A DNA stretch of 64,000 bases, taken from the NCBI RefSeq assembly GCF_900110165.1, contig NZ_FOCQ01000003.1, positions 186,001 to 250,000 on the forward strand. The letters are read 5' to 3'. Shown in pieces: positions 16,227-25,291 of this stretch. Both the position numbers and the translations under genes were made by a program. The notes under the pieces are model-generated. The model saw only the letters and a program-made list of their open reading frames with translations, did no database searches and had not been told where the DNA came from. Position 1 is the stretch's first letter. Every line of letters begins with the position of its first letter. Source of the DNA: Lihuaxuella thermophila (lineage in GTDB: Bacteria; Bacillota; Bacilli; Thermoactinomycetales; Thermoactinomycetaceae).

Positions 16227-17408
16227 TTAAGAAACCCGTTCGATCAACCCGGCCGCACCCATTCCGCCGCCGATGCACATGGTGATCAATCCGTAACGCT
16301 TTTGCCTGCGAATCAGTTCGTTCAGAATGGTGACGGTCAGTTTGGCGCCCGAGCACCCCAGCGGATGCCCCAGGGCGATCGCGCCCCCGTTCACATTGAC
16401 AATGTCCGGATTGAGGCCAAGTTCGCGGATGACAGCCACAGACTGGGAAGCAAACGCTTCGTTCAATTCGATTAAATCAATCTCCTCCAAACGAACCCCG
16501 GTACGTTTCAGCAGTTTCGGCACAGCGGCGACGGGACCGATGCCCATCACGTCGGGATCGACGCCGCCGAGGGTGAACCCGCGGAAAATGGCGAGCGGTT
16601 TGACCCCCAGTTCCTCCGCTTTTTCACGGGACATGAGCATCACCGCGGCCGCCCCGTCACTCGTCTGAGAAGAGTTGCCCGCAGTGACGGTTCCATTGAC
16701 ATGAAAAACCGGACGCAGGGTGCTGAGCACTTCCATGCTGGTTCCCGGCCGCACTCCTTCATCGGTGTCAAAAACTTCTTCTTTGACTTGCAGCTTCCCT
16801 TTTTCATCGAAATAACGATGTTGGACCTGAACGGGAACAATCTCGTCCTTAAACTTGCCGGCCTGGATCGCCGCATACGCTTTTCGGTGGCTTTCCACGG
16901 CAAAGCGGTCCTGGTCTTCCCTCGTGATGTTGTACCGCTTGGCCACTTCTTCAGCCGTATGTCCCATGGACATGTATGTTTCGGGAAGATGCTCCATCAG
17001 ATAGGGATTGGGTGCCGGCTTGTACCCCCCCATCGGTACCATGCTCATGCTTTCCACTCCGCCGGCAATCATGATATCGGCAAATCCGCACATGATTTTT
17101 TCGGCGGCAATGGCAATCGTTTGCAATCCCGAAGAGCAGAACCGGTTGACGGTCATGCCGGGAACATCGGTGGGCAGACCTGCCCTGAGGGCGATGATCC
17201 GGGCCATGTTCATCCCCTGTTCTCCTTCGGGAAAAGCACAGCCGATGATGACATCTTCCACTTCTTTCGGGTCCACTTGCGGTACGCGCTTCATCAAATC
17301 GGCGACCACTGCGGCGCCCAGCTCATCGGGACGGGTATGGCGCAAGGTGCCTTTGTTCGCTTTTCCGACCGCGGTGCGGGCACCTGCAACGATGACAGCT
17401 TCGCGCAT
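16227..17408 (-). CDS. fadA: Acetyl-CoA acyltransferase (thiolase)
   Basis: 3-ketoacyl-CoA thiolase, the last step of beta-oxidation; 393 residues. The nucleophilic Cys is in [10 protein letters not shown] (about residue 90), the active-site His in [12 protein letters not shown] and the second Cys in CIGGGMGAA. The ATG is preceded by GAAGGAGGAG. It lies between fadN (22 bp upstream) and fadE. Confidence 0.96.
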   Translation of the reverse strand: MREAVIVAGARTAVGKANKGTLRHTRPDELGAAVVADLMKRVPQVDPKEVEDVIIGCAFPEGEQGMNMARIIALRAGLPTDVPGMTVNRFCSSGLQTIAIAAEKIMCGFADIMIAGGVESMSMVPMGGYKPAPNPYLMEHLPETYMSMGHTAEEVAKRYNITREDQDRFAVESHRKAYAAIQAGKFKDEIVPVQVQHRYFDEKGKLQVKEEVFDTDEGVRPGTSMEVLSTLRPVFHVNGTVTAGNSSQTSDGAAAVMLMSREKAEELGVKPLAIFRGFTLGGVDPDVMGIGPVAAVPKLLKRTGVRLEEIDLIELNEAFASQSVAVIRELGLNPDIVNVNGGAIALGHPLGCSGAKLTVTILNELIRRQKRYGLITMCIGGGMGAAGLIERVS

Positions 17409-17430
17409 CCTTTCTCCTCCTTCTATGATC

Positions 17431-19830
17431 TTAGTTGCGGAGCGGTTTTCCTTTTGCCAGCATATATTGCATCCTCGCCTGTGTTTTGGGCTCTCCGATC
17501 AGGCTGAGGAAAGCTTCCCGTTCAATGTCCAGGAGGTATTGTTCGGTGACGAGCGTTCCTTCCGGCACATCTCCCCCCGAGAGGACATACGCCAGTTTGC
17601 AGGCAATCTTGTAATCGTGTTCGGAGATATAACCAGATTTCAAAAGTCCGTAAGCCCCGAGTTTGAGCACGTTATATCCGGTTTCACCCACCACCGGAAT
17701 CCTGACGGGCTGCGGCGGTTGATAACCGGCCTTCGCCATGCCGAGCGCCACTTGTTTCGCGTCATAAATGAGATGGTCGCGGTTGGCGGTGATGCCGTCA
17801 CAGGACCGCAAGAATTTGTACTTTCTCGCTTCCAAGCCGCTGGTGGATACTTTGGCCTGCCCGATGGCCATAAACACATGGTTGACGAGCGGTTGCAAAG
17901 CGACCCGGTCGTTGGGGTCCACTCCTTCCGTCCAGCGGATCAGCATTTCTTTGTTTCCGCCCCCGCCCGGGATCAGGCCGACACCTACTTCAACCAGCCC
18001 CATGTATGTTTCCGCCGCTGCCTGAATCCGGTCACAAGGCAGGCAAACTTCCACCCCGCCTCCCAGGGTCATGCCATAGGGAGCGGCGACCACCGGGCGG
18101 TCCAGGTATCGGAGCGATCCCATCGCATTCTGGAATTGGCGCACCATCAGATCGATTTCGGGCCAGTTGTGATCCTGCGCTTCCATCAACATCAGCATCA
18201 GGTTGGCCCCGACACAGAAGTTGGGTGCTTCCGCGCTGATCACCAGACCGCGGTAGTTGGCTGACACTTCTTTGACAGCCGTGTTGATCATGTTGAGAAT
18301 ATCGGCTCCGATGGCCTGTTTGGGGGAGTGAAACTCCAGGCAGGCGATATCATCACCGAGATCGATCAGGCTGGCTCCTTTGTTGCCTTTGATCAATTTG
18401 CCCTGCTCTTTCAAACGGGCAAGCGAAATCGCTTTGTCATGCTCATTGACTTCGCTGAACTTACCGCCCACATAGAACGCATAGCGTTTTCCCGCATCGG
18501 TTTTGTAGAAGCTTTTCCCGCCGGATGCAAGCAGGTCTTCCACCAGCTTCGGAATGGTTTCCCCTTCTTCGCGCATACGGGCCACTGATTTTTCCACTCC
18601 GATGGCGTCCCACATTTCAAACGGGCCGAGCTCCCAGTTGAATCCCCATTTCATCGCCTGATCCACACTGACGATATCATCGGCGATCTCATGCAGGCGA
18701 TTGGCGGAGTAAATGAGTACCTTTTTCGTGATGTACCAGGCGAGTTTTCCCGCCGCATCATCGGCGTAAACCAATGCCTGCAACTGTTCGGGCAGCGATT
18801 TGGCCCGTTTTGCCTGGTCGAGCGACCGGGCTTTCAGTTTCTTGCTCGGACGGTATTCCATGGTTTTGGGGTCGAGGGCCAAAATCTCCTTGCCGGCATC
18901 CGTCTTCACTTTTTTATAGAAACCTTGCCCCGATTTTTCACCCAGCCACTTGTTTTCCACCATTTTTTTGAGAATGGGTGAAACGACAAAAGCCTGTTTT
19001 TCTTCGGGATCCTCTACATTGTCGTGGACATTGTTGGCCACATGGATAAAAGTGTCCAGACCAACCAGATCCAACGTGCGGAAAGTTGCACTCTTCGGTC
19101 GGCCCATGGCACGCCCGGTGACCGCATCCACTTCATCCGGCCCCAGCCCCAATTCTTCCATCGCCTGCAAAGTGATCTGCAAACCGTAGGTGCCGATCCG
19201 GTTGGCGATAAAGTTGGGAGTGTCTTTGCAGATGACAACCCCTTTTCCCAACACCTCTTCGGCAAACGCTTTCATTTCATCCAGTATCGCAGGGTCTGTC
19301 GATGCGTTGGGGATGATCTCCAACAACTTCATATAGCGGGGCGGATTGAAGAAATGCGTCCCCATGAAATGCTTTTTGAACTCCTCGGAACGCCCTTCCA
19401 CCATCTGATTGATGGAAATTCCGGAGGTATTGGAACTGACGATGATTCCCGGCTTCCACACTTGTTCCAGACGGGCAAACAGGTCTTGTTTGATTTTGAG
19501 ATTTTCCACAACCACCTCAATGATCCAGTCGACCCCGGCCAGTTTGTCGAAATCGTCCTCCATGTTGCCGACCTGGATCAAATGGGCTGTCTCTTTGGTG
19601 AACAAGGGGGAGGGCTTTTCTTTAAACAGCCGGTCTTTCCCGGCTTGGGCCAGGCGGTTGCGCACCACCCGGTCACTCAATGTCAATCCTTTTTCTTTTT
19701 CCTTTTCCGTCAATTCGCGCGGAACGATGTCCAACAGCAGTGTGGGAATGCCCACGTTGGCCAAATGGCCGGCAATGGCAGCACCCATCACACCGGCTCC
19801 CAGCACAGCAGCTTTTTTTATGCGTGCCAA
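17431..19830 (-). CDS. fadN: 3-hydroxyacyl-CoA dehydrogenase / enoyl-CoA hydratase (FadN)
   Basis: Bifunctional beta-oxidation enzyme of about 799 residues. The N-terminal NAD-binding Rossmann motif is [18 protein letters not shown], and [13 protein letters not shown] is the dehydrogenase hallmark. The C-terminal hydratase-type domain shows GANLMLMLM and ALGGGVE-like [10 protein letters not shown]. The TTG start at 19830 has AGGAGGAA 7 nt upstream and places the Rossmann fold right at the N-terminus; an ATG at 19872 would overlap the FadR operator. First gene of the operon. Confidence 0.95.
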   Translation of the reverse strand: MARIKKAAVLGAGVMGAAIAGHLANVGIPTLLLDIVPRELTEKEKEKGLTLSDRVVRNRLAQAGKDRLFKEKPSPLFTKETAHLIQVGNMEDDFDKLAGVDWIIEVVVENLKIKQDLFARLEQVWKPGIIVSSNTSGISINQMVEGRSEEFKKHFMGTHFFNPPRYMKLLEIIPNASTDPAILDEMKAFAEEVLGKGVVICKDTPNFIANRIGTYGLQITLQAMEELGLGPDEVDAVTGRAMGRPKSATFRTLDLVGLDTFIHVANNVHDNVEDPEEKQAFVVSPILKKMVENKWLGEKSGQGFYKKVKTDAGKEILALDPKTMEYRPSKKLKARSLDQAKRAKSLPEQLQALVYADDAAGKLAWYITKKVLIYSANRLHEIADDIVSVDQAMKWGFNWELGPFEMWDAIGVEKSVARMREEGETIPKLVEDLLASGGKSFYKTDAGKRYAFYVGGKFSEVNEHDKAISLARLKEQGKLIKGNKGASLIDLGDDIACLEFHSPKQAIGADILNMINTAVKEVSANYRGLVISAEAPNFCVGANLMLMLMEAQDHNWPEIDLMVRQFQNAMGSLRYLDRPVVAAPYGMTLGGGVEVCLPCDRIQAAAETYMGLVEVGVGLIPGGGGNKEMLIRWTEGVDPNDRVALQPLVNHVFMAIGQAKVSTSGLEARKYKFLRSCDGITANRDHLIYDAKQVALGMAKAGYQPPQPVRIPVVGETGYNVLKLGAYGLLKSGYISEHDYKIACKLAYVLSGGDVPEGTLVTEQYLLDIEREAFLSLIGEPKTQARMQYMLAKGKPLRN

Positions 19831-19873
19831 GCGCGTTCCTCCTCTCGTGATCTGTTGGCTGGCGGCGCCCACC

Positions 19874-19893
19874 TGAATGAATGATCATTCATT
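19874..19893. promoter_or_regulatory. FadR-type operator
   Basis: TGAATGAATGATCATTCATT contains an 18-bp perfect palindrome (19876-19893). It closely matches the Bacillus FadR (TetR family, acyl-CoA-responsive) box TGAATGAMTANTCATTCA. It sits 44 bp upstream of the fadN start. Derepression by long-chain acyl-CoA is therefore expected. Confidence 0.8.
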
Positions 19894-20084
19894 AAATGGT
19901 TAGAAAAAAACACCTTCATCAGGATAGGCGCAATAACTCCACTCTTTTCATGTAGAGACGGGACGTATTACATTTTAAACATACAGAAATTTTCCTTGCT
20001 TTAAAATTGATTTCAATAATATTATTTCTCTGTTTTCTTCATCCGTCAAGAGGGAAGTCGCACTTTTTCGTACATTTTGTCGTC

Positions 20085-20120
20085 AAGGTTTCCTCCCGGC
20101 ACGTCAAGGGAGGAAACCTT
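20085..20120. repeat. 13-bp perfect inverted repeat around a stop codon
   Basis: AAGGTTTCCTCCC (20085-20097) and GGGAGGAAACCTT (20108-20120), with the stop codon of the radical SAM gene (20104-20106) in the 10-nt loop. There is no T-run on either strand, so it is a strong 3'-end hairpin rather than a classic terminator. Confidence 0.75.
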
Positions 20121-20928
20121 GCTGACTCAACAATATCCGGCTTTCGTCAAAAGTCTCTTTCAGTTCTTCCACGACTTTTTCGATGGTTTCTTTTTGGTAC
20201 CACTCTTCCAGATGGAGCCTTTCATAAATCCGCCTGATTCCCAGCTTCTCCGTCCGTCTCCCGCCGCTGCCGTCCCCCCGGAAATAATCATCCACACAAA
20301 CACGGTCGACAATCTCTGCCAATTTCCCCGGAAATTTTTTTGAAAATGGCAGAACCGGTGAAAGAGTGGCTTGAACCGGCAAGCCGGCAGCTCTTAATCT
20401 TTTCAGTGCCTGAAGCCTGGCTGCAATCGGCGGGGCAAATGGGGTAAATGTTTTCCGGATCTCCTCCAGATCGGTTTCCACCGTTACACTGATGCGAATC
20501 CGGTCTTTCAGCTCCGCAAATAAATCGATATCTCTGGTGACAAGCGGGCTGCGCGTCTGGACGAACAGGAAGTCCGGTTGATTCACGGCCATGACTTCGA
20601 GCAGCGCCCGGGTCACCTGTTCTTTATATTCCAGCGGCTGATAAGGGTCTGTGCTGGAAGACATAAAGATGGTGACCGGCCCTTTTTTCTTCGCTTTTTT
20701 TAAATCCCGGCGCAGGAGTTCAGTTGCATGTTGTTTCATCTCCACCCATGTTCCCCATTCCTGCCCGCGGAACAGGGCAATCGGCATTCTGCGCACATAG
20801 CAGTATGAGCAGGCAAACGCACAACCCGTGTAGGGATTTAACGTATAGTTATATCCGGTTAAATAGCCCGTGGCCGGGGTTAAGATCGTTTTTGGGATTT
20901 TGCGGGAATAGTCGATTTTCACGTGCAT
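20104..20928 (-). CDS. SPL-family radical SAM protein
   Basis: 274 residues. The radical SAM iron-sulfur motif CAFACSYCYVRR is near residue 37, preceded by LNPYTGC as in the Rv2578c/SplB-like group, and STDPYQPLE and TRSPLV motifs are also present. Family members include the spore photoproduct lyase, but this subfamily is generally of unknown substrate. It starts at an ATG at 20928 and appears monocistronic, with its 3' end in a strong hairpin. Confidence 0.85.
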   Translation of the reverse strand: MHVKIDYSRKIPKTILTPATGYLTGYNYTLNPYTGCAFACSYCYVRRMPIALFRGQEWGTWVEMKQHATELLRRDLKKAKKKGPVTIFMSSSTDPYQPLEYKEQVTRALLEVMAVNQPDFLFVQTRSPLVTRDIDLFAELKDRIRISVTVETDLEEIRKTFTPFAPPIAARLQALKRLRAAGLPVQATLSPVLPFSKKFPGKLAEIVDRVCVDDYFRGDGSGGRRTEKLGIRRIYERLHLEEWYQKETIEKVVEELKETFDESRILLSQQGFLP

Positions 20929-21049
20929 CCCTCGGTTCTTTTTTATACGAAAATTGTATGGTCCACATTCCCTACCATGATAGTGTACTGTGAGCCATGA
21001 TCGTTTTCTGTCAAACTGTGTTGTGTAGGGAAGGTGTATCTATGTTTGT

Positions 21050-21280
21050 GCTTCGGGGGCAGTTGGCCGTGTTGGTCTCCGTGCTCTTGAGGCCGGCGAG
21101 GAAGCAAAACGGGTTGTGAAAGAATTTTTTCTGTGATTGTGCTTCCGGGGCGGTCGGCCGTGTTGGTCTCCGTGCTCTTGTAACTGCCAATGAAGCAAAA
21201 CGGGTTGTGAAAGAATTTTTTCTGTGATTGTGCTTCCGGGGCGGTCGGCCGTGTTGGTCTCCGTGCTCTTGAGGCCGGCG
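21050..21280 (+). repeat. 91-bp tandem repeat, about 2.5 copies
   Basis: The segment beginning GCTTC(C/G)GGGGC recurs at 21050, 21141 and 21232. Each unit holds GTGTTGGTCTCCGTGCTCTTG, and the first two also hold GAAGCAAAACGGGTTGTG followed by an A/T stretch. The last copy is partial. Confidence 0.8.
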
Positions 21281-21507
21281 GGGATGAAAACTGGCCGCTC
21301 CGGCCCTCTCGCTACGGGCGCGGGTAAAACTCGCTGTCGCTCAAACACGTTACCCGCTTCCTCCCTCCGCTCGGGGCCTCCGCTGGGGACGGCCTCAAAG
21401 GCACTTCGCCCAATCACGGCCTCCCTGCACGATTTTGCGTTTGATCTTTAGGTTGTCTCAGTACGTCATGTAAGCTTTTGTGTGAAAAATAGATACGTGT
21501 GAGCGGA

Positions 21508-21570
21508 GGAATTTGTTTTCCGGTGGAGCGACTCTGCCACTGCATTGGAGCGGAGACGGAAAAAAATTCC
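21508..21570. repeat. Hairpin element 1 (copy 1)
   Basis: GGAATTTGTTTTCCG (21508-21522) and CGGAAAAAAATTCC (21557-21570) can pair around a loop containing GACTCTGCCACTGCAT. The homologous hairpin lies at 61424-61487. Confidence 0.7.
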
Positions 21571-21649
21571 GGAGCGGGCTTTTATCCAGAATTCTGCAAG
21601 CTTTCATGGACCCGTTTCTTTGTCAATCTTGATAAGCAGAACCAGCGGA

Positions 21650-21712
21650 GAAATCTTTTTGGCGACGAGTGACTCTGCCACTGCATCGGAACGGAGTCGC
21701 CAAAAAGATTTC
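21650..21712. repeat. Hairpin element 2 (copy 1)
   Basis: GAAATCTTTTTGGCGAC (21650-21666) and GTCGCCAAAAAGATTTC (21696-21712) form a 17-bp perfect stem. The loop again holds GACTCTGCCACTGCATCGG. The homologous hairpin lies at 61293-61342. Confidence 0.8.
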
Positions 21713-21835
21713 GGAGCGGGATCAAAACAGGCCAACATTCCCACCGGATTGACACAAACAAATTCCGCAGCCGGGCTTTTCATCCAGGGTCGTGCCAAGC
21801 TGTCATGTCCGTTTTTATTCGTAGCCTCAAGATAT

Positions 21836-22837
21836 CTACTCTTGTTTCTGAATCTCTTCCTTGAGTAGAGGCGCCACTCGGTCAATCCGGTTTGTCCAAA
21901 TTCCGCCGGTATAATGGCGGGGAAGCCGTTTGAGATCCTCGGCTGTGTCAAATCCCTCGGAGAAACCGCCCCCTCCGGCGACAAGAATCACACGCGTGTC
22001 GTGTTGATCCATTCGCTGGAGAAAACGATCGGGCCAACCCCAAAGCCACGGGGCGATTTTTTCAGGGATATGCAATTGAGTGCGGGAGCAAGAACTTGGA
22101 ACATAGCCCGTCCATCCTACGGCAATGTATGGAACCAGGCAATCTTTCATGGTTTGTTTTGACATCACCCGCATGCCGGGAAGTCGCTCTTGTAAAGCTT
22201 GAATCGGCTGATCTCCGCCATACACCGCTAATTTATCCAGGTGAGAGGGTGGAAGTTTGGAAAGATAACCAGCCAGTTGGATACCTTCTTTCGGATCATC
22301 GCTTTTGATATGGATCAGGAACGATTGATTCGGAAATTGCCGAAAGACTTCATCCAGGGATGGCATCAGACCCACCCCTTTGCCACGGAAAGGAAAGGTT
22401 TTTCCGCCATCAGCCGTATAGCCGTAACCAATATCCAGTTTCTTCAATTCTGCCAGCGTATGATCCCGTGTGACTCCCTTGCCATTGGTCCTGCACTCCA
22501 GGGTCCAATCGTGAAAAACAGCCCACTTCCCATCCTTTGTGGGATGGACATCCAATTCAACCACATCTGCCCCGGCCTGAAACGCTGCTTTCATAGAAGG
22601 AATCGTGTTTTCCAAGTAGGGGTGTTCGGGCTGGTAAATCCGCTTCGCTGTGCACGTTTCATTTGTTAATCCTTCCATCGGAAATGTTTGGGCAAGTCCG
22701 CGGTGAGCAAGCAGCAAAGGTTTCCCCTGATTTTCTGCGACCAGCAGTGAACTGTTATTCAGATAGACAAAGAGGAGGAAAAGGAGAGATACATAGATCC
22801 ATTTGCGTTTGAATGGTTTATTTTTAAACAATTTCAT
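21836..22837 (-). CDS. Glycerophosphodiester phosphodiesterase family protein
   Basis: 333 residues with an N-terminal membrane anchor or uncleaved signal (about residues 13-32) and a GDPD TIM-barrel outside the membrane. Active-site segments are LLAHRGLAQ, DVVELDVHPTKDG and AVFHDWTLECRTNGKG. It would hydrolyse glycerophosphodiesters or a related extracellular substrate. The gene is alone; its 3' end abuts the dispersed repeat. The 205 bp upstream, before the ABC operon end, show nothing clear. Confidence 0.88.
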   Translation of the reverse strand: MKLFKNKPFKRKWIYVSLLFLLFVYLNNSSLLVAENQGKPLLLAHRGLAQTFPMEGLTNETCTAKRIYQPEHPYLENTIPSMKAAFQAGADVVELDVHPTKDGKWAVFHDWTLECRTNGKGVTRDHTLAELKKLDIGYGYTADGGKTFPFRGKGVGLMPSLDEVFRQFPNQSFLIHIKSDDPKEGIQLAGYLSKLPPSHLDKLAVYGGDQPIQALQERLPGMRVMSKQTMKDCLVPYIAVGWTGYVPSSCSRTQLHIPEKIAPWLWGWPDRFLQRMDQHDTRVILVAGGGGFSEGFDTAEDLKRLPRHYTGGIWTNRIDRVAPLLKEEIQKQE

Positions 22838-23042
22838 TGTGATCCTCCAAAGATTTTCATATGGATTGGTGAGTTTAAGGAGATGTGTTGATGGCCTGCA
22901 ACAACCCGATCATTGGAGTCTCTCACTCCCGAAAACACATCGGATGAACGACATCTGCTGCTTTGTTAAATCGAAACAGTTCACAGACCAACTTTCAGTT
23001 GAATGGCGGTTCGTCGTGAATTCAATCGTTGCACCATTCACA

Positions 23043-23831
23043 TTAGACGTCTATATCCCTTCTGGTAAAAGAGATCCATGACAACAGATGAAAAACGAAG
23101 AAATAGATAAGCAGAACAGTGATGGAAAATCCCGGCGACATTCCTTCGAATAACGGGTTGTTTCCTTCCATATACTGACGCAGATTCATATTGGCAGACA
23201 GCAGATATTTTCCTCCGTCAAATCCGACCATTCGGCACAACTCTACCACTGCGGGTCCGGCCAGTATAAAGAAAACCGACAGGCCAATCGAAAATGAACT
23301 GCTCCGTGAGATGGCTGACAGCATAAAAGCAAATGTCGCTGTCATGATGATTTCAACGAAAAATAACCCATAAACAGCCCCGATGTCTTGCCATTTGGGA
23401 GTGACGTACTGAACATCGAAACGAATGCCAAAAAACATGGCGCCAAACAAAAAGGAAGAGAACAAGGTCAGGATCATACATAGGGCGACAAATATCAGAA
23501 CGGCCATATACTTGGCGAAGAGAATTTTCGTTCGGCTGGCCGGGCGAATCAATAATAATTTTGCCGTTCCCCAGGCAAATTCACTGGATACAATATCCCC
23601 TGCAATCACCGAAGCAAGCAGCTTTGCGAGAAACAGAGTTTGCACGGAACTCCATACAAATTCCCATGCATCATCCCGGCCAGCATTCAAAAACCCAAAC
23701 CAGTTCATGATCCAGGCGATGATGAAACTGCATGTAATCAACGCTCCGAAAAATACCCATGTCCTGGAACGTTCAAATATTTTTAGATTTTCCATCCGAA
23801 TCAGACTCCAAAGATTAGGCATTCGGATCAT
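23043..23831 (-). CDS. ABC-2 type transporter permease
   Basis: 262 residues with about six transmembrane helices and the pattern DAWEFVWSSVQTLFLAKLLASVIAGDI typical of bacitracin/lantibiotic-type ABC-2 permeases. It overlaps the upstream ATPase by 17 bp and is the last gene of the five-gene operon starting at 28403. An export or drug-resistance role is inferred from family. Confidence 0.85.
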   Translation of the reverse strand: MIRMPNLWSLIRMENLKIFERSRTWVFFGALITCSFIIAWIMNWFGFLNAGRDDAWEFVWSSVQTLFLAKLLASVIAGDIVSSEFAWGTAKLLLIRPASRTKILFAKYMAVLIFVALCMILTLFSSFLFGAMFFGIRFDVQYVTPKWQDIGAVYGLFFVEIIMTATFAFMLSAISRSSSFSIGLSVFFILAGPAVVELCRMVGFDGGKYLLSANMNLRQYMEGNNPLFEGMSPGFSITVLLIYFFVFHLLSWISFTRRDIDV

Positions 23832-24756
23832 CTCCTGTCATCTCCAGAAACATCTGCTCTAGAGTGGGTGCCAGCCTTCGAATTTCATATACCCGGATTC
23901 CCTCGGCACACAGTTTCATATTCAAATCCGCAATCTGTTCCCTCGGCAGGATAATTTCAAATCCGTCGGATACAAACCTCCAATGGCGGCCACCCCCCCA
24001 GTCCTTTAAAATGCGGGGAATTTTTTCCGGCTGATCCACTTCCACTCGAACCGGCTGCTCTTGACCGGATCGCACCCTCTCATCCATTCGCCTGATGTCA
24101 ATCAGTCTCCCCTGCTGAAGAAAGGCCACTCTGTCACATACGAGCTCCATTTCAGATAATAAGTGACTCGAAACCACCACTGCGGTTCCTTCCTTTGCGG
24201 CAAGATCACGCAAATAATGGCGAAGTTCCAGTATTCCCGCCGGATCCAGCCCGTTCGTCGGCTCGTCCAGAATCAATATGGAAGGCCGGTGAAGGATGGC
24301 CTGTGCCAATCCCAGCCGCTGCCGCATTCCCAAAGAATATGTCCGAACAGGGTCATCGATGTACGGGTCCAACCTGACTAATGAAACCACCTCATCGATT
24401 CTGTCTGTTGTTACCTCAGGCCGCATGCAGGAAAAGTGGACCAGGTTCTTGTATCCTGACATATACCCGTAGAACTCGGGATTTTCCACAATCGCCCCCA
24501 CATGTTGAATCGCTTCTTCGAAACGCGTTCGAATGCTGGCTCCGTGAATGAGCACCTCTCCTTCGGTGATCCCCATCAGCCCCACCATCATCCGGATGAG
24601 TGTCGTCTTACCGGCGCCATTGGGTCCGAGGAGGCCAAACACTTCCCCGGGATATACTTGAAAAGACACCTGATCGATTAAGGCTTTGCCCCCGATCCGC
24701 TTCGTCAGGTTAAGGACCTCTAAGACCGGGCTCCCCTTACTCCCTCTTCTTTTCAT
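23815..24756 (-). CDS. ABC transporter ATP-binding protein (drug/peptide export type)
   Basis: 313 residues. Walker A GPNGAGKTTLIRM, signature YSLGMRQRLGLAQA and Walker B ILILDEPTNGLDP are visible, plus an about 80-residue C-terminal extension. The ATG at 24756 follows GGGAGGTTC and overlaps the end of the PadR gene by 20 bp, implying translational coupling. It pairs with the ABC-2 permease downstream. Confidence 0.92.
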   Translation of the reverse strand: MKRRGSKGSPVLEVLNLTKRIGGKALIDQVSFQVYPGEVFGLLGPNGAGKTTLIRMMVGLMGITEGEVLIHGASIRTRFEEAIQHVGAIVENPEFYGYMSGYKNLVHFSCMRPEVTTDRIDEVVSLVRLDPYIDDPVRTYSLGMRQRLGLAQAILHRPSILILDEPTNGLDPAGILELRHYLRDLAAKEGTAVVVSSHLLSEMELVCDRVAFLQQGRLIDIRRMDERVRSGQEQPVRVEVDQPEKIPRILKDWGGGRHWRFVSDGFEIILPREQIADLNMKLCAEGIRVYEIRRLAPTLEQMFLEMTGDDPNA

Positions 24757-25279
24757 GTTGAACCTCCCAGGCAGGGGACGATCCTTCTTCCTCCAGGCAT
24801 TGCAGCCATTTGAGGTCCGCTTCCAGATGCAGCAGGCCGCCCTCGATTAAAAGGATCATGTCCCCGTGTTGTTCCCGATCCAGTTGTGCTTGTAATTGCG
24901 TAAGCTGCAAGATCGTTTCCATCATTTTTTTCTTTTGGTTCATAATCATCTTGTCGATTTCGGGAAAACCCATTTTTCTCGCACACAACCATTTGAAAAA
25001 CATTTCGTCTTTCAACAGCGATTTTTGCACGGGTTCAAGCAGCCATCGCCTCAACTCTTGTTTGCCCGCTTCGGTGATCCGATATTGTTTCCGGTCCCGT
25101 ACATCTTCTCCCAGCGGCTCAACCAGCCGGTCCCGAACCAAACGTTCCAAGGTGGTGTACACTTGTCCGGAATTCAAGGGCCATTGTTGGTGGACCATCT
25201 GTTCAAAACCTGTCTTGATCTCATACCCATGGCGCGGTTTTTCGTATAAAAGTCCGAGAATCGCATGTTTAACAGACAT
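24737..25279 (-). CDS. PadR family transcriptional regulator
   Basis: 180 residues. The N-terminal winged helix (ILGLLYEKPRHGYEI..., then QVYTTLERLVRDRLVE) and the C-terminal helical Vir-type dimerisation part (about 95-170) are clear. It is encoded inside the operon, 12 bp after the FtsX-type permease gene, and probably represses the whole operon through the palindrome at 28424-28455. PadR proteins of this type often answer to the drug exported by the controlled transporter. Confidence 0.9.
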   Translation of the reverse strand: MSVKHAILGLLYEKPRHGYEIKTGFEQMVHQQWPLNSGQVYTTLERLVRDRLVEPLGEDVRDRKQYRITEAGKQELRRWLLEPVQKSLLKDEMFFKWLCARKMGFPEIDKMIMNQKKKMMETILQLTQLQAQLDREQHGDMILLIEGGLLHLEADLKWLQCLEEEGSSPAWEVQHEKKRE

Positions 25280-25291
25280 CGAAGCCCCTCC

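Larger units (their letters stand above)
21040..21745 (+). repeat. Dispersed composite non-coding repeat, copy 1
   Basis: About 0.7 kb without a credible gene. From about 21230 on it is co-linear with the minus strand of 61260-61775. Shared blocks are the GTGCTTCCGGGGCGGTCGG segment, the CTCGCTACGGGCGCGGGTAAA-type block, GCACGATTTTGCGTTT, GTGTGAGCGGAGGAATTTG, and two hairpins. The left part contains a 91-bp tandem repeat. Short ORFs inside differ between copies and are not supported. Confidence 0.8.

Noticed and set aside
21040-21451. Open frames of 75 and 125 codons in the dispersed repeat
   Set aside because: They lack ribosome-binding sites, differ between the two repeat copies and consist of translated tandem repeat.
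21040-21745. Direct repeats considered as a CRISPR array
   Set aside because: Units are 91 bp and nearly identical throughout with no unique spacers, and there are no cas genes.
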